The notes below the pieces were generated by a model that was given only the letters and a program-made list of their open reading frames with translations, had not been told where the DNA came from and did no database searches. From the NCBI GenBank assembly GCA_017454765.1, contig JAFTCJ010000021.1, positions 186,001-250,000 of the forward strand: a DNA stretch of 64,000 nt. The letters run 5' to 3'. Position 1 is the first letter of the stretch; every line of letters starts with the position of its first letter. This stretch comes from Erysipelotrichaceae bacterium (GTDB lineage Bacteria > Bacillota_I > Bacilli_A > Erysipelotrichales > Erysipelotrichaceae). Below, piece by piece: positions 9,543 to 18,148 of the stretch. Made by a program: the position numbers and the translations under genes.

Positions 9543-10736
9543 ATGACAAAAATCATGGCAGTAAACTCAGGCAGTTCATCACTGAAATTCCAGCTTTTTG
9601 AAATGCCGGAGGGGAAAGTTCTGACTAGCGGCAATGTTGAAAGAATCGGTTTGCCTATGGGCATTTTCGGCATCAACGTCAACGGAGAAAGGATCTCCAA
9701 AGAAGTTCCGGTTCCCAATCATCAGGTCGCTGTCGATCTGCTTCTGGATGCGCTGATCGCTTTCGGTATCGTACATTCTCTTGATGAGATCAAGGCAGCC
9801 GGACACAGAATCGTCCAGGGCGGTCCTTACTTCAAGGATTCCGTAAAAGTAGATGAATATGTCGTTGACAAAGTCCGTGAGCTGATCGACATCGCTCCGC
9901 TTCACAACGCAGCTCATCTGACCTGTTACGAAGCATTCAGGAATGCGCTTCCGAATATCGAACATGTTTTCGTATTCGATACAGCTTTCCATCAGACGAT
10001 GGAACCGGATTCCTATCTGTTTCCGGTACCTTACGAGTGGTATACGGACTGCAAGGTAAGAAGATACGGTGCTCACGGTACATCCCATAAATTCGTTGCC
10101 AACAGGACGGCAGAAATCATGGGCAGAGACATCAAAGATCTCAATTTGATCACGCTGCATCTTGGTTCCGGTGCATCCATTACAGCCATCAAGGGCGGCA
10201 AATGTATCAATACATCCATGGGCCTTTCTCCTTTAGGAGGCATCATGATGGGCACCAGATGCGGTGATATTGACCCGACTGTCGTCTATTTCATGCTGAA
10301 GAAACTCAACTGCACTCCGGAAGAAATGGAGACTTACCTGAACAAGAAATCAGGCATGGCCGGTGTTTCCGGCATCTCATCCGATTCAAGAGACGTTGAA
10401 AATGCGATCAAAGAAGGCAATGAAAGAGCACAGCTGACATACGATCTTTATGTCAACAGAGTCATCAATATGGTCGGCGGCTATGTCATGCAGCTTGGCC
10501 ATGTAGATGCACTGACTTTCACAGCCGGTCTTGGTGAACATGCGACGCTGGTCAGAGAGATGATCTGCAAGAAACTGGAAGAAGGTCTCGGGCTCAAGAT
10601 CAACTATGAACTCAATGCAAAATGCCATTCCGAAGCAGAACTGTCATTGCCTGATTCCAAAGTCAAGGTCTATGTCGTTCCTACCAATGAGGAACTGGCT
10701 ATCGTCAATGATACTGTCAGGATTTTAGGTCTCTAG
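9543..10736 (+). CDS. ackA: Acetate kinase
   Basis: 397 aa, full length. It interconverts acetyl phosphate plus ADP with acetate plus ATP, the ATP-yielding step of acetate fermentation. Family motifs present are the N-terminal NSGSSSLKFQLF, the mid region HRIVQGG, the catalytic-arginine and substrate region FDTAFHQTM, RRYGAHGTSHKFV, HLGSGASITAI, and the C-terminal TAGLGEHA. A GGGGAGA SD (about 9528-9534) precedes the ATG. No pta is adjacent. It sits in the smc-ftsY-ylxM operon and is followed one base later by nrnA. Confidence 0.97.
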   Translation: MTKIMAVNSGSSSLKFQLFEMPEGKVLTSGNVERIGLPMGIFGINVNGERISKEVPVPNHQVAVDLLLDALIAFGIVHSLDEIKAAGHRIVQGGPYFKDSVKVDEYVVDKVRELIDIAPLHNAAHLTCYEAFRNALPNIEHVFVFDTAFHQTMEPDSYLFPVPYEWYTDCKVRRYGAHGTSHKFVANRTAEIMGRDIKDLNLITLHLGSGASITAIKGGKCINTSMGLSPLGGIMMGTRCGDIDPTVVYFMLKKLNCTPEEMETYLNKKSGMAGVSGISSDSRDVENAIKEGNERAQLTYDLYVNRVINMVGGYVMQLGHVDALTFTAGLGEHATLVREMICKKLEEGLGLKINYELNAKCHSEAELSLPDSKVKVYVVPTNEELAIVNDTVRILGL

Positions 10737-10737
10737 A

Positions 10738-11688
10738 ATGTATTGCGAAATCCTGGAAAAGATCAGAGAATATGATTCAATAACTATTTTCAGACATCAG
10801 AGACCCGATGGAGATGCCATGTTTTCAGCATTGGCTCTCCATCGTTTTCTTTCTGACAATTTTCCTCAGAAAAAGATCAAAGTAGCCGGAAAAGATGTCT
10901 ATAATATCATTTCCAGGAATGACCGAATCTCCGATCATTTCATCATCAATTCACTTGCTATCATTCTAGATACGTCAATTCTTAACAGGATCGATGACGA
11001 AAGAGCCTCGCTGGCATCATATATGATCAAAATCGATCATCATCCTTCCGATGACAACTACGGAGATATCAATCAGGTCGAAGTCAGGGCATCTGCCTGT
11101 GCAGAGATCCTTGCAAGGATGTTTTTATCCAGAGCTTTCAAGGATCTGATCCTTTCTCCGGAAACATGCAGATATCTGTATTGCGGTCTGATTTCCGATA
11201 CAATTAATTTCCGTACGACGAATGTAACGGCCGAAACGATGTCAATTGCATCCAAACTGATCGCAAAAGGTGATCTTGATGTTTCAAAACTGGTGGAATA
11301 TGTCATCGATACTGATCTTGATTCCTTCAGAAAATCAACAAAAATACGCACAATGACACAGATCCGTGATAAATTTGCCTATGTCATCTTAAAAGAATCA
11401 GATCTGAAAAAGATGAATATGTCATTAATGGAAGCAAAAAACAATATCGATGAGCTTGGACGGATCAAAGAAATCAATATCTGGGCTTTAGCAATTGAAA
11501 ATGAGAAGAAATACGACTGTTCTGTCAGATCAAAGAGGGGATATGTCATCAATTCTATATGCAAAGAGTATGGCGGAGGCGGGCACATCAACGCTGCAGC
11601 AGTCAAGAAACTTGACAGAAAGTCTTTGGATCAGTTCTTTGAAAGATTTATCGCATTGTCAAAGAAAAAACCGGTCAAACAGAATTGA
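10738..11688 (+). CDS. nrnA: DHH/DHHA1 phosphoesterase, NrnA-like nanoRNase / pAp phosphatase
   Basis: 316 aa. The DHH domain carries the metal-binding motifs RPDGDAMFSA (about residues 22-31), LDTS, IDHHPSDD (DHH-type motif, about 100-107) and LISDTINFRT. The DHHA1 domain ends with GGGGHINAAA near 281. NrnA degrades short oligoribonucleotides and dephosphorylates pAp in Firmicutes lacking Orn. c-di-NMP phosphodiesterase activity is an alternative within the superfamily, but no PAS/GGDEF part is present. It starts one base after the ackA stop and is followed by a strong terminator. Confidence 0.88.
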   Translation: MYCEILEKIREYDSITIFRHQRPDGDAMFSALALHRFLSDNFPQKKIKVAGKDVYNIISRNDRISDHFIINSLAIILDTSILNRIDDERASLASYMIKIDHHPSDDNYGDINQVEVRASACAEILARMFLSRAFKDLILSPETCRYLYCGLISDTINFRTTNVTAETMSIASKLIAKGDLDVSKLVEYVIDTDLDSFRKSTKIRTMTQIRDKFAYVILKESDLKKMNMSLMEAKNNIDELGRIKEINIWALAIENEKKYDCSVRSKRGYVINSICKEYGGGGHINAAAVKKLDRKSLDQFFERFIALSKKKPVKQN

Positions 11689-11720
11689 TTGAATATTCAA
11701 CTATTTTATCAAAAACATTA

Positions 11721-11750
11721 AAAAAGCCTTTAAAATAAGGCTTTTTCATT
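11721..11750 (+). terminator. Strong intrinsic terminator of the smc-nrnA operon
   Basis: A perfect 10-bp stem (11721-11730 with 11737-11746), 6-nt loop and T tract, between nrnA and HU. Confidence 0.85.
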
Positions 11751-11777
11751 GATAATGAGTCTATAAAGATATATAAT
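11749..11777 (+). promoter_or_regulatory. Sigma-A promoter of the HU gene
   Basis: TTGATA (11749-11754), 17-bp spacer, perfect TATAAT (11772-11777). A GGAGG SD lies at 11784-11788, 10 nt before the ATG. The -35 overlaps the end of the upstream terminator. This near-consensus promoter suits an abundant protein. Confidence 0.85.
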
Positions 11778-11798
11778 AATAACGGAGGTTTTAAACAT

Positions 11799-12083
11799 AT
11801 GGTAAACAAAATTACTAAAAAAGATTTAGCAGAAAAATTAGTTGACAAATATGGTTATACTAAAAAAGAAGCAAATGAAGTTGTAGCGACTGTTTTTGAA
11901 GAGATCGCTGCAAAATTAACTGAAGGAGTTACGACTGATATTTCCGGTTTCGGCAAGTTCGTTGTCAAGACCAGAAAAGAAAGATACGGCATCAATCCTG
12001 CAACAAACGAAAAGATCATTATTGCTTCCAGCAAAGCTCCGGCATTCAGAGCAGCGAAAGCATTAAAAGAAGCTGTTAAATAA
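11799..12083 (+). CDS. hup: HU family DNA-binding protein
   Basis: 94 aa, standard HU length. It starts MVNKITKKDLAEKL and contains the DNA-binding beta-arm signature (GFGKFVVKTRKERYGINPAT, about residues 47-66). It ends with the usual AFRAAKALKEAV helix. HU is a dimeric nucleoid protein that bends and wraps DNA. The gene stands alone between two terminators, behind a near-consensus promoter. Its codon use is visibly richer in A and T than its neighbours, as expected for a highly expressed gene in this background. Confidence 0.96.
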   Translation: MVNKITKKDLAEKLVDKYGYTKKEANEVVATVFEEIAAKLTEGVTTDISGFGKFVVKTRKERYGINPATNEKIIIASSKAPAFRAAKALKEAVK

Positions 12084-12115
12084 TTTAAAAGAGAATTATC
12101 TTTAAAAATCAAAAT

Positions 12116-12150
12116 AAAACGCCATCAGGAGTGAATAAAATGGCGTTTTT
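12116..12150. terminator. Bidirectional terminator between HU and the deoxyribosyltransferase gene
   Basis: AAAACGCCAT (12116-12125) pairs with ATGGCGTTTT (12140-12149). It has T-rich sequence on its 3' side on both strands, so it can end HU transcripts on the plus strand and the nusB-to-deoxyribosyltransferase transcripts on the minus strand. Confidence 0.75.
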
Positions 12151-12185
12151 AATATAGCTTTATAACTGCTATTTTATATACTATT

Positions 12186-12213
12186 TCGCATAATGTATGT
12201 TATGCGATTTTTT
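12186..12213 (+). terminator. Second plus-strand terminator-like hairpin
   Basis: TCGCATAA (12186-12193) pairs with TTATGCGA (12200-12207), followed by six T. On the plus strand it acts as a second-line terminator 36 nt after the bidirectional one. The A/T-rich bases between the two show no gene. Confidence 0.55.
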
Positions 12214-12242
12214 AAAATGGATAATTGGACGATAAGACAAGG

Positions 12243-12851
12243 CTATTCAAGCCCTTCTATTTCTCTGATGATATCTTCAATATTTGAATAAGTTTTGTTA
12301 TTAACAAGACCGCCGACAAAGTTATTCAGTTTATAATTTTCGTTATAATAATTCCTAACATCAGATTTATAGGCGAATATGATCTTATTCAGTGCATAGC
12401 ACATCCCTATTTCGGCAGCTGTGCCCGAATCAACTTCAATCCCATTACAGTTGGCTACAACGATCTGACACAGATTAATCGCTTTAAAATCCATATAAAA
12501 ACATGCATCTTTGACTAATTTGCTGCTGTCTTTGTCAATTACGACTTCCTGAGGCAGAAAAGTTGCATAGCCTGCTTTTCTTAACGCATCAGAATTGATC
12601 TGATTGCTGTAGCGATCTCCTTCATTGAACAAAGGACCGGCCATATAGATGTTCTTTTTTCCCTTTCCATATGGATTCATATACTTATCAAGAGCTTCTG
12701 CTTCCTTTTTTCCCTCAACTTCTTTCATATTTTCATTGCAAATAACAGGTTCTGTGCCGTATTTTTCAGCAAAAACAGGAAAATACGCTCCGTTTTCATC
12801 TTGATACACAACAAAAGATTCATCTTTTTCATCTGCATAATAGTACTTCAT
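12243..12851 (-). CDS. Nucleoside 2-deoxyribosyltransferase family protein
   Basis: 202 aa. The C-terminal part from about residue 67 matches the deoxyribosyltransferase fold: IYMAGPLFNEGDRYSNQ (substrate loop), ANCNGIEVDSGTAAEIG (about 133-149, containing the expected nucleophilic Glu) and CYALNK. Such enzymes exchange bases between deoxynucleosides in purine/pyrimidine salvage. The first 60 or so residues are acidic, tyrosine-rich and not recognised. It starts with a GGAGG SD, 35 nt after xerD, as the last gene of the nusB operon or in its own unit. The exact substrate is unknown. Confidence 0.8.
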   Translation of the reverse strand: MKYYYADEKDESFVVYQDENGAYFPVFAEKYGTEPVICNENMKEVEGKKEAEALDKYMNPYGKGKKNIYMAGPLFNEGDRYSNQINSDALRKAGYATFLPQEVVIDKDSSKLVKDACFYMDFKAINLCQIVVANCNGIEVDSGTAAEIGMCYALNKIIFAYKSDVRNYYNENYKLNNFVGGLVNNKTYSNIEDIIREIEGLE

Positions 12852-12886
12852 ACAGTTTTCCTCCCTATTTATTGTTTATTTATTGT

Positions 12887-13795
12887 TTATTTATTTTTTA
12901 AACTGTCTGTTTTTGCCAAAGGATGCGCCTTCAGATAAGATTCTTTCAGTCTTTCTGATTCAACGTGTGTATATATTTCTGTTGTGGATATATCAGAATG
13001 GCCTAATAATTCCTGAATGACTCTGAGATCTGCTCCCCCTTCCAGAAGATGTGTTGCATAGGAATGCCTTAGTTTATGAGGTGTCAGATGCTTCTTGATT
13101 CCGGCTTTGATATTTGTATTTCTGAGCATTTTTTCGACATATTCCGAATAGATCGGCTTCCCCAGATGATTGATGAAGAAGCGGTTTGTGCTCTTTTTCA
13201 GCCATAATCCTCTTAAATTCGAAGCATACTGCTGCATCAGTCTTCTTGTCGTATCAGGGATCGGAATCACCCTTTCTTTATTCCCTTTTCCAAGAATTTT
13301 GACAAAACCGTCTGTCAGATTGATCTGATTTGTTTTAAGATTGCAGCATTCACTGACTCTGAGACCCAGTCCGTAAATCGTTTCCAGTATCGTATGGTCA
13401 AGCAGATCCTGGGATATTTCATCGTCAAAAACCGACATCAGTCTGTCGATTTCGCTTTTTGTAGCGTAGATCGGGAGCCTTTTCTCCCCTTTTGATACCG
13501 TTATATTTAATGAAGGATCTTTAAAATCATATTTGAAATTCAGAAAACGATGAAAATTACGGATCGATGTCTTGATCCTGCTGACAGTCGCTTGTGCATA
13601 TTTCTTATTCAAAAGATCAATAAAAGAGAAGATATCATCTTCTCTGATATTGTTTGTATCTTCAATTTCTTTTTCTTTCAGATAATCTCTGTATTTGTTC
13701 AGATCACGGGCATAATTGGATATCGTATTGTCCGACATGCCTTGAGATGAGGACAGAGAGATCATATATTCCTTGATTGCAGTATCAAGTTTCAT
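12887..13795 (-). CDS. xerD: Site-specific tyrosine recombinase XerD-type
   Basis: 302 aa, usual Xer length. The SAM-like N-terminal domain is followed by a catalytic domain with GLGLRVSECCNLK (first Arg), a Lys in KGNKERVIPIP, LTPHKLRHSYATHLLEGGADLRVIQELLGH (His-x-x-Arg and His) and the Tyr in IYTHVESERLK. XerC/XerD resolve chromosome dimers at dif near the terminus. The ATG overlaps the recN stop (ATGA). XerC versus XerD cannot be separated by eye; position after recN favours the XerD-like member. Confidence 0.9.
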   Translation of the reverse strand: MKLDTAIKEYMISLSSSQGMSDNTISNYARDLNKYRDYLKEKEIEDTNNIREDDIFSFIDLLNKKYAQATVSRIKTSIRNFHRFLNFKYDFKDPSLNITVSKGEKRLPIYATKSEIDRLMSVFDDEISQDLLDHTILETIYGLGLRVSECCNLKTNQINLTDGFVKILGKGNKERVIPIPDTTRRLMQQYASNLRGLWLKKSTNRFFINHLGKPIYSEYVEKMLRNTNIKAGIKKHLTPHKLRHSYATHLLEGGADLRVIQELLGHSDISTTEIYTHVESERLKESYLKAHPLAKTDSLKNK

Positions 13796-15441
13796 TTCCG
13801 GATGCTGTCCTGGGCGCTCTGATACAGTTCTTCTGCCGCTTTGATTGCTGAATCTGATGTATCTGAGGAAGAGATCATTGCCAGTTCACGGATGATATCC
13901 TCATGATCGAGTTTCTTTACTGAAGTATTGGAATAAGCATCGGAATCAGTCTTGTAGATAAAGAAATGCTGTTTTGCACAAGCAGCAACGGCTGCAAGAT
14001 GCGTGATACATAATACCTGCGTGCTTTTTGCGATCTCATTGATCTTCTGTCCGATCGCCAGTGCGACTTTGCCGGATACACCGCTGTCGATCTCATCGAA
14101 AATAGCCAGTGAAGTGTCACTTAATTCAGTAAATACAGATTTTAATGCCAGCATCAGCCTGCTGATCTCACCGCCGGAAGCTGCATTTTTCAAAGGTTTG
14201 AGATCTTCTCCTTTGTTCATTGAGACATAGAACTCAACATCATCGATTCCGTTACGGTTCATATCTGTCTCATCGATATTGATCTTGAAAGATACATTCG
14301 GAAGCATCAGGTCTCTGGCATTCGTCATGATCTGATCCTCTAGAACAAGTGCCTTGTTCTTTCTGATGGAACTCAGTTTCTGCGCAAGTTCATAAGCCTT
14401 GCCATGAAGCAGATTGAGTTCTTTTTTCTTTTCTGCCAGGACAAAATCGCGGTCTTCAAAGAAACTGATCTTATCTTTCAGTTCCTTCTGTTTTCTGATC
14501 AGACCGTCTGTATCTGTATTGTGTTTTCTTTTCAGTCTTGAATAGCTGTAAAGTCGTTCCTCGATATATTCTATATTGATATCTTCATCCGTGAATTGAG
14601 AAAGGATCTTCTTTAACCCTTCCATTTCTTCAACAAGCGAATAGAACAGATTCACAGTATTCTCTTTGATGGAAGATATCGCGCTGTCATCCAGATTCAG
14701 TAATTTAATCAAAGCTGAAAGCTTCTCTGAGATCCCTTCTTCACCGTCAAACAGATCGATGGCTCCTGTCAGTACATTGATGTATTTTTCAGCTGACTTA
14801 TATCTTTTCTCCTTATCGAGAAGCTCGTTTTCTTCATCCGGATCGATTTTTGCTTCTTCCAGTTCATTCAGATCATATTTATAGAAGTCCAGTTCACTCT
14901 GGTTATAAGTGTTGTTTTCCAGTTCTTCATATTCTTTTAGTGCATTCGTATACAAATCATAGGCATCTCTGTATGCTTCGATCAGCTCCCCCTGCTGAAT
15001 ATATTTATCCAGTAGTTTCAGATGATTGTTTTTTGAAAGCAGATACTGGGAATCTTTCTGTGAATGAATATCGATATGTTCATCAAACAGATCAGTGAGA
15101 AAAGACAGTGTGACGGAACACTGATTGATCCGGATCGAATTATGATTATCTCTTGATATCACTCTGCGGATGATCAGTTCATCATCATAATCGATTTCTG
15201 CTTCATCAAGACTGTTTTTCATATAGTCTTCTACGGAAAAGACACCTTCAATGATCGCTTTGTCACTTCCGTTTCTGATCACGGAAGGATCTGCCTTCCC
15301 TTTGATCAGATATGAAAGCGCTCCGACAATAATGGATTTTCCGGCGCCGGTCTCGCCTGTAAATACAGTAAAACCGTCACTGAAATCCAGTGTCAGTTCA
15401 TCGATAATCGCATAGTTTCTGATATAAAGACTTTTAAGCAT
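13792..15441 (-). CDS. recN: DNA repair protein RecN
   Basis: 549 aa SMC-like ATPase that acts early in double-strand break repair. It begins MLKSLYIRNYAIIDELTLDF, has Walker A FTGETGAGKS (about 28-37), two long coiled-coil stretches around a central region, the ABC signature AASGGEISRLMLALK and Walker B IFDEIDSGVSG, and ends with the LCITHLAAVAACA segment. Its start overlaps the Dxs-like gene by 8 nt and its stop overlaps xerD. The Bacillus order would place tlyA and argR/ahrC between dxs and recN; both are missing here. Confidence 0.95.
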   Translation of the reverse strand: MLKSLYIRNYAIIDELTLDFSDGFTVFTGETGAGKSIIVGALSYLIKGKADPSVIRNGSDKAIIEGVFSVEDYMKNSLDEAEIDYDDELIIRRVISRDNHNSIRINQCSVTLSFLTDLFDEHIDIHSQKDSQYLLSKNNHLKLLDKYIQQGELIEAYRDAYDLYTNALKEYEELENNTYNQSELDFYKYDLNELEEAKIDPDEENELLDKEKRYKSAEKYINVLTGAIDLFDGEEGISEKLSALIKLLNLDDSAISSIKENTVNLFYSLVEEMEGLKKILSQFTDEDINIEYIEERLYSYSRLKRKHNTDTDGLIRKQKELKDKISFFEDRDFVLAEKKKELNLLHGKAYELAQKLSSIRKNKALVLEDQIMTNARDLMLPNVSFKINIDETDMNRNGIDDVEFYVSMNKGEDLKPLKNAASGGEISRLMLALKSVFTELSDTSLAIFDEIDSGVSGKVALAIGQKINEIAKSTQVLCITHLAAVAACAKQHFFIYKTDSDAYSNTSVKKLDHEDIIRELAMISSSDTSDSAIKAAEELYQSAQDSIRK

Positions 15442-17125
15442 TGCTCTTTTCTTTTACTGTATCCAGGAATTTCCTTGCTGAAGATTCATCAATGAATGAA
15501 ACAGTACAGTTCTTTCCGCTTTCATTGATGTATTTCAATATTGCTTCTTCTGCTTTATGACCATAAATAAACAATTGTTTATGATTATCCAGAACTTCAT
15601 CGACAGTTTTCCTGTCGATCGGCAGCAGACAGTCAATATTGATCAGTTCATATTGCAGATCATTGGATACGATCATATCACGGATCGTCCTGAAATCGGG
15701 ACCGCAGGAAGCGACTGTGATATTCCCTACTACATTATTCGCATATTTCTGCCAAATTCCTAACTTTTTCTCACAAAAATCACTTTTTTCTTTGAATTCG
15801 ATGCATTTATCCGGGTAAATGATGATCAAAGGACGTTCAGTTTTCAATCCGGTATAGACGAAATCCTGCAGTTCATCAGCATCACAGGGTTCGCAGACAT
15901 AGACGTTGTCCAGTTTTGACAGCAGATCATAATCCAGTTTTCCGTCATTGATCAGGCCTATGATCATCGGCCTATACAGCTTGTTGACCTGGTTTTTAAG
16001 GATCTTATAGGCATTTGGCAGTTCAAAACTGCGCAATGTGATATACGGTATCTGTCCGTCCAAAGCAAGTCCCGAAGCGAAACTGAGCGAATTCTCGGCA
16101 CTGGATGCCGCATCGAAACAGCGGTCCGGATACTTCGCAAAGACATTGGCGACACCGTAGTCATTGATGTTCCTGGTCGTGACACAGACCAGATTCCTGT
16201 TTTCCGCCATCAGTTTTTCGATCGTCATACCGGCAATGTTTTTAGGATACATGAGATCCTGTGTTTCATCATGGACCAGTTTTCCGCTTTTTACATCGAA
16301 ACTGCCGACTCTGTTCCATGCATCATTTGTTGAAGCTTCCGCATAGCCATAACCCTTCCCTTTTGTCGTCAGACAGTGCACGACACAGGGATAGGCTTTG
16401 TCTTTTGCGATCTCAAACGCTCTCTGCAGGTCATTCAGATTATGTCCGTCGATCGGACCGATATAATCAATATCGAATCCGGAGAAGACACCTTCATCGA
16501 TGACGTTCTTCTTGATGCTGGTCTTGAGATTATGAATGTTTTCGATGATCTTATCGCCCTTCTTTGCCGGACGGATCAGATCTTTGACATTGTCCTTCAG
16601 GTTCGTATAGGATTTTGTACTTCTTAATCCCGAGATCAGTTTATCGATCAGTCCTATGCCTCTGTCGATCGTCGTATCATCATTGAAGACGATGATCAGT
16701 TTCTTTCCCAAAGCAGAGATCAGATTCAATGCTTCGATATTTCTTCCCGAAAGAAGATCGTTTGAATTGATTACCACGACGATATTGTTTTCTCTGTGTT
16801 CAAGATCTCTGGAAGCAGCCAGACCGATGGCGTTACCCAAAGAATAGGCACCGTTGGAATTCATGTTCAGTTCATCGGCTTTTCCGTTGAGGATCTTATT
16901 CGTGTAATTCAGATCGTTTCCGTCAAACAGCAGCGAATCTTCATCGGAAAAGACCTTGTTCAGCATGACACTGAGTTCGACGGATGAAAGGTTGCCGGAT
17001 AGATAGCCGCCGTTTCTGCTGACATAAGTGATGATATAATCCCTGATTTCACTGCAGACGTTTTTAAGTTCTTCCTGATCCAGTTCTTTCAGAAACAGAG
17101 GATTTCTGATTTCGGAAATATTCAT
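15434..17125 (-). CDS. Dxs-like protein lacking catalytic motifs (probable pseudoenzyme)
   Basis: 563 aa, intact frame, shorter than the roughly 620-640 aa of 1-deoxyxylulose-5-phosphate synthase. Family relation is clear from the overall order, e.g. IGPIDGHNLNDL, KGKGYGYAE, AKYPDRCFD and SAENSLSFASGLAL. Key features are lost. The histidine in the family's GHxxSxL segment is Tyr (about residue 41). The TPP motif GDGA is INSND (119-123), though an FNDD remains (147-150). The GHSS segment is deleted. The GADGxTHQG loop carrying a catalytic His is absent. Only the Glu equivalent to E. coli E370 appears kept. Thiamine chemistry is unlikely; a structural or regulatory role is an inference. It lies in the classical dxs position after ispA. 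Confidence 0.8.
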   Translation of the reverse strand: MNISEIRNPLFLKELDQEELKNVCSEIRDYIITYVSRNGGYLSGNLSSVELSVMLNKVFSDEDSLLFDGNDLNYTNKILNGKADELNMNSNGAYSLGNAIGLAASRDLEHRENNIVVVINSNDLLSGRNIEALNLISALGKKLIIVFNDDTTIDRGIGLIDKLISGLRSTKSYTNLKDNVKDLIRPAKKGDKIIENIHNLKTSIKKNVIDEGVFSGFDIDYIGPIDGHNLNDLQRAFEIAKDKAYPCVVHCLTTKGKGYGYAEASTNDAWNRVGSFDVKSGKLVHDETQDLMYPKNIAGMTIEKLMAENRNLVCVTTRNINDYGVANVFAKYPDRCFDAASSAENSLSFASGLALDGQIPYITLRSFELPNAYKILKNQVNKLYRPMIIGLINDGKLDYDLLSKLDNVYVCEPCDADELQDFVYTGLKTERPLIIIYPDKCIEFKEKSDFCEKKLGIWQKYANNVVGNITVASCGPDFRTIRDMIVSNDLQYELINIDCLLPIDRKTVDEVLDNHKQLFIYGHKAEEAILKYINESGKNCTVSFIDESSARKFLDTVKEKSNA

Positions 17126-17126
17126 T

Positions 17127-17963
17127 CTAACGCTCCTTCAGTTTTTTCAATATGTCTTTCAGATACGATGTATCAAAAGTAGCTTCTTCAAGATATCTGT
17201 CGAGTCGGGCAAACTCTTCATCAATGAGATCTTTCAGTTCCTGCAGGGAATAGACAGAAAGCGCCGTTCCCTTATTGTTTTTGGCATCGGAAAGATTCTT
17301 GCCCATTTCCTGTTCGGTCTTGATCTGATCAAAAAGATCATCCTGGTTCTGGAAGATGCGGCCGATCAGAGAACCGAGTTTTGTATAATATGCTTCATTT
17401 TTTTCCTTGCGGATATACATCGGGATCAGACAGGAGATCTTGAACAGACCGCCGGTCTTGTTGTCCTGAATCTCTTCCAGTTTTTTCTTGTCGATATGTT
17501 CATCATCGGCTGTGACATCCAGCAGCTGGCCATAGATCATGCCGTCACTTCCGGCATAGGTGCTTAATGCCCTGATGATGTTGATTTTGACACTGTCGTC
17601 ATAATCTTTACTTTCGCTGATGACTCGAAAGGCATCGGTCAGAAGCTGGTCACCTGTCAGTATGGCGATATCTTCCCTGAACGCCTTATGCAGCGAGGGT
17701 TTTCCCCTTCTCATGTCATCATTGTCCATTGCCGGCAGATCATCATGGATCAGCGAATAAGTCTGTATCATCTCCAGCGCCAGAGCGGCATCGTAAGCGA
17801 TGTTTTCATCAAAACCCATGCCTTTTGTGATCGCAAAAATGATACGCGGACGGAAGCGCTTGCCTCCCTCCATTGCGTAGGCCATGGCATCGGATATCAG
17901 ACAGGGCCTCTGTCTTTTCAGATAATTGCTGATATGAGTCTCAAAATCATTCATTTTCATCAT
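17127..17963 (-). CDS. ispA: Polyprenyl (geranyl/farnesyl) diphosphate synthase
   Basis: 278 aa. The catalytic motifs are intact: first aspartate-rich motif DDLPAMDNDDMRRG (about 93-106) and the second, QDDLFD, near 208, preceded by GGLFKISC. It condenses isopentenyl diphosphate with allylic diphosphates, and the size fits a farnesyl or geranylgeranyl product. The presumed start overlaps xseB by 17 nt. ATG codons at residues 1, 2 and 4 are all possible and no strong SD decides. The Dxs-like gene begins one base after its stop. Confidence 0.92.
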   Translation of the reverse strand: MMKMNDFETHISNYLKRQRPCLISDAMAYAMEGGKRFRPRIIFAITKGMGFDENIAYDAALALEMIQTYSLIHDDLPAMDNDDMRRGKPSLHKAFREDIAILTGDQLLTDAFRVISESKDYDDSVKINIIRALSTYAGSDGMIYGQLLDVTADDEHIDKKKLEEIQDNKTGGLFKISCLIPMYIRKEKNEAYYTKLGSLIGRIFQNQDDLFDQIKTEQEMGKNLSDAKNNKGTALSVYSLQELKDLIDEEFARLDRYLEEATFDTSYLKDILKKLKER

Positions 17964-18147
17964 CTCTGCTTAACTCTTCGATCTTTTTTTCAAACTGATC
18001 CAGCTGTTCTTTCAGTATTCTTGAAAGTCTGAGTCCTTCTTCATAAAGGGCGATCGATTCATCCAGTTCAACATCGTTTTTTTCCAGTTTTTCGACGATA
18101 TCCTGCAGTTTCTTCATCTGCTGTTCAAAAGATAACTCTTTTTCCAT
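17947..18147 (-). CDS. xseB: Exodeoxyribonuclease VII small subunit
   Basis: 66 aa with start MEKELSFEQQMKKLQDIVEKLE, a typical XseB helical hairpin ending in an acidic tail. It pairs with XseA to degrade single-stranded DNA. The frame continues upstream to 18171, but the ATG at 18147 is preferred. It follows the xseA stop after one base, has an AAGGAA SD at the right distance, and matches the family N-terminus. Confidence 0.92.
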   Translation of the reverse strand: MEKELSFEQQMKKLQDIVEKLEKNDVELDESIALYEEGLRLSRILKEQLDQFEKKIEELSRDDENE

Positions 18148-18148
18148 A

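Noticed and set aside
12866-12896. Short A/T-rich direct repeats between xerD and the deoxyribosyltransferase gene as a possible CRISPR or origin element
   Set aside because: Only two imperfect copies of about 11 nt, low complexity, no spacers and no DnaA-box-like pattern.
15434-17125. Calling the Dxs-like gene a pseudogene
   Set aside because: The frame is uninterrupted over 563 codons and keeps coupling to both neighbours; loss is confined to catalytic motifs, so a functional non-enzyme is more likely than decay.
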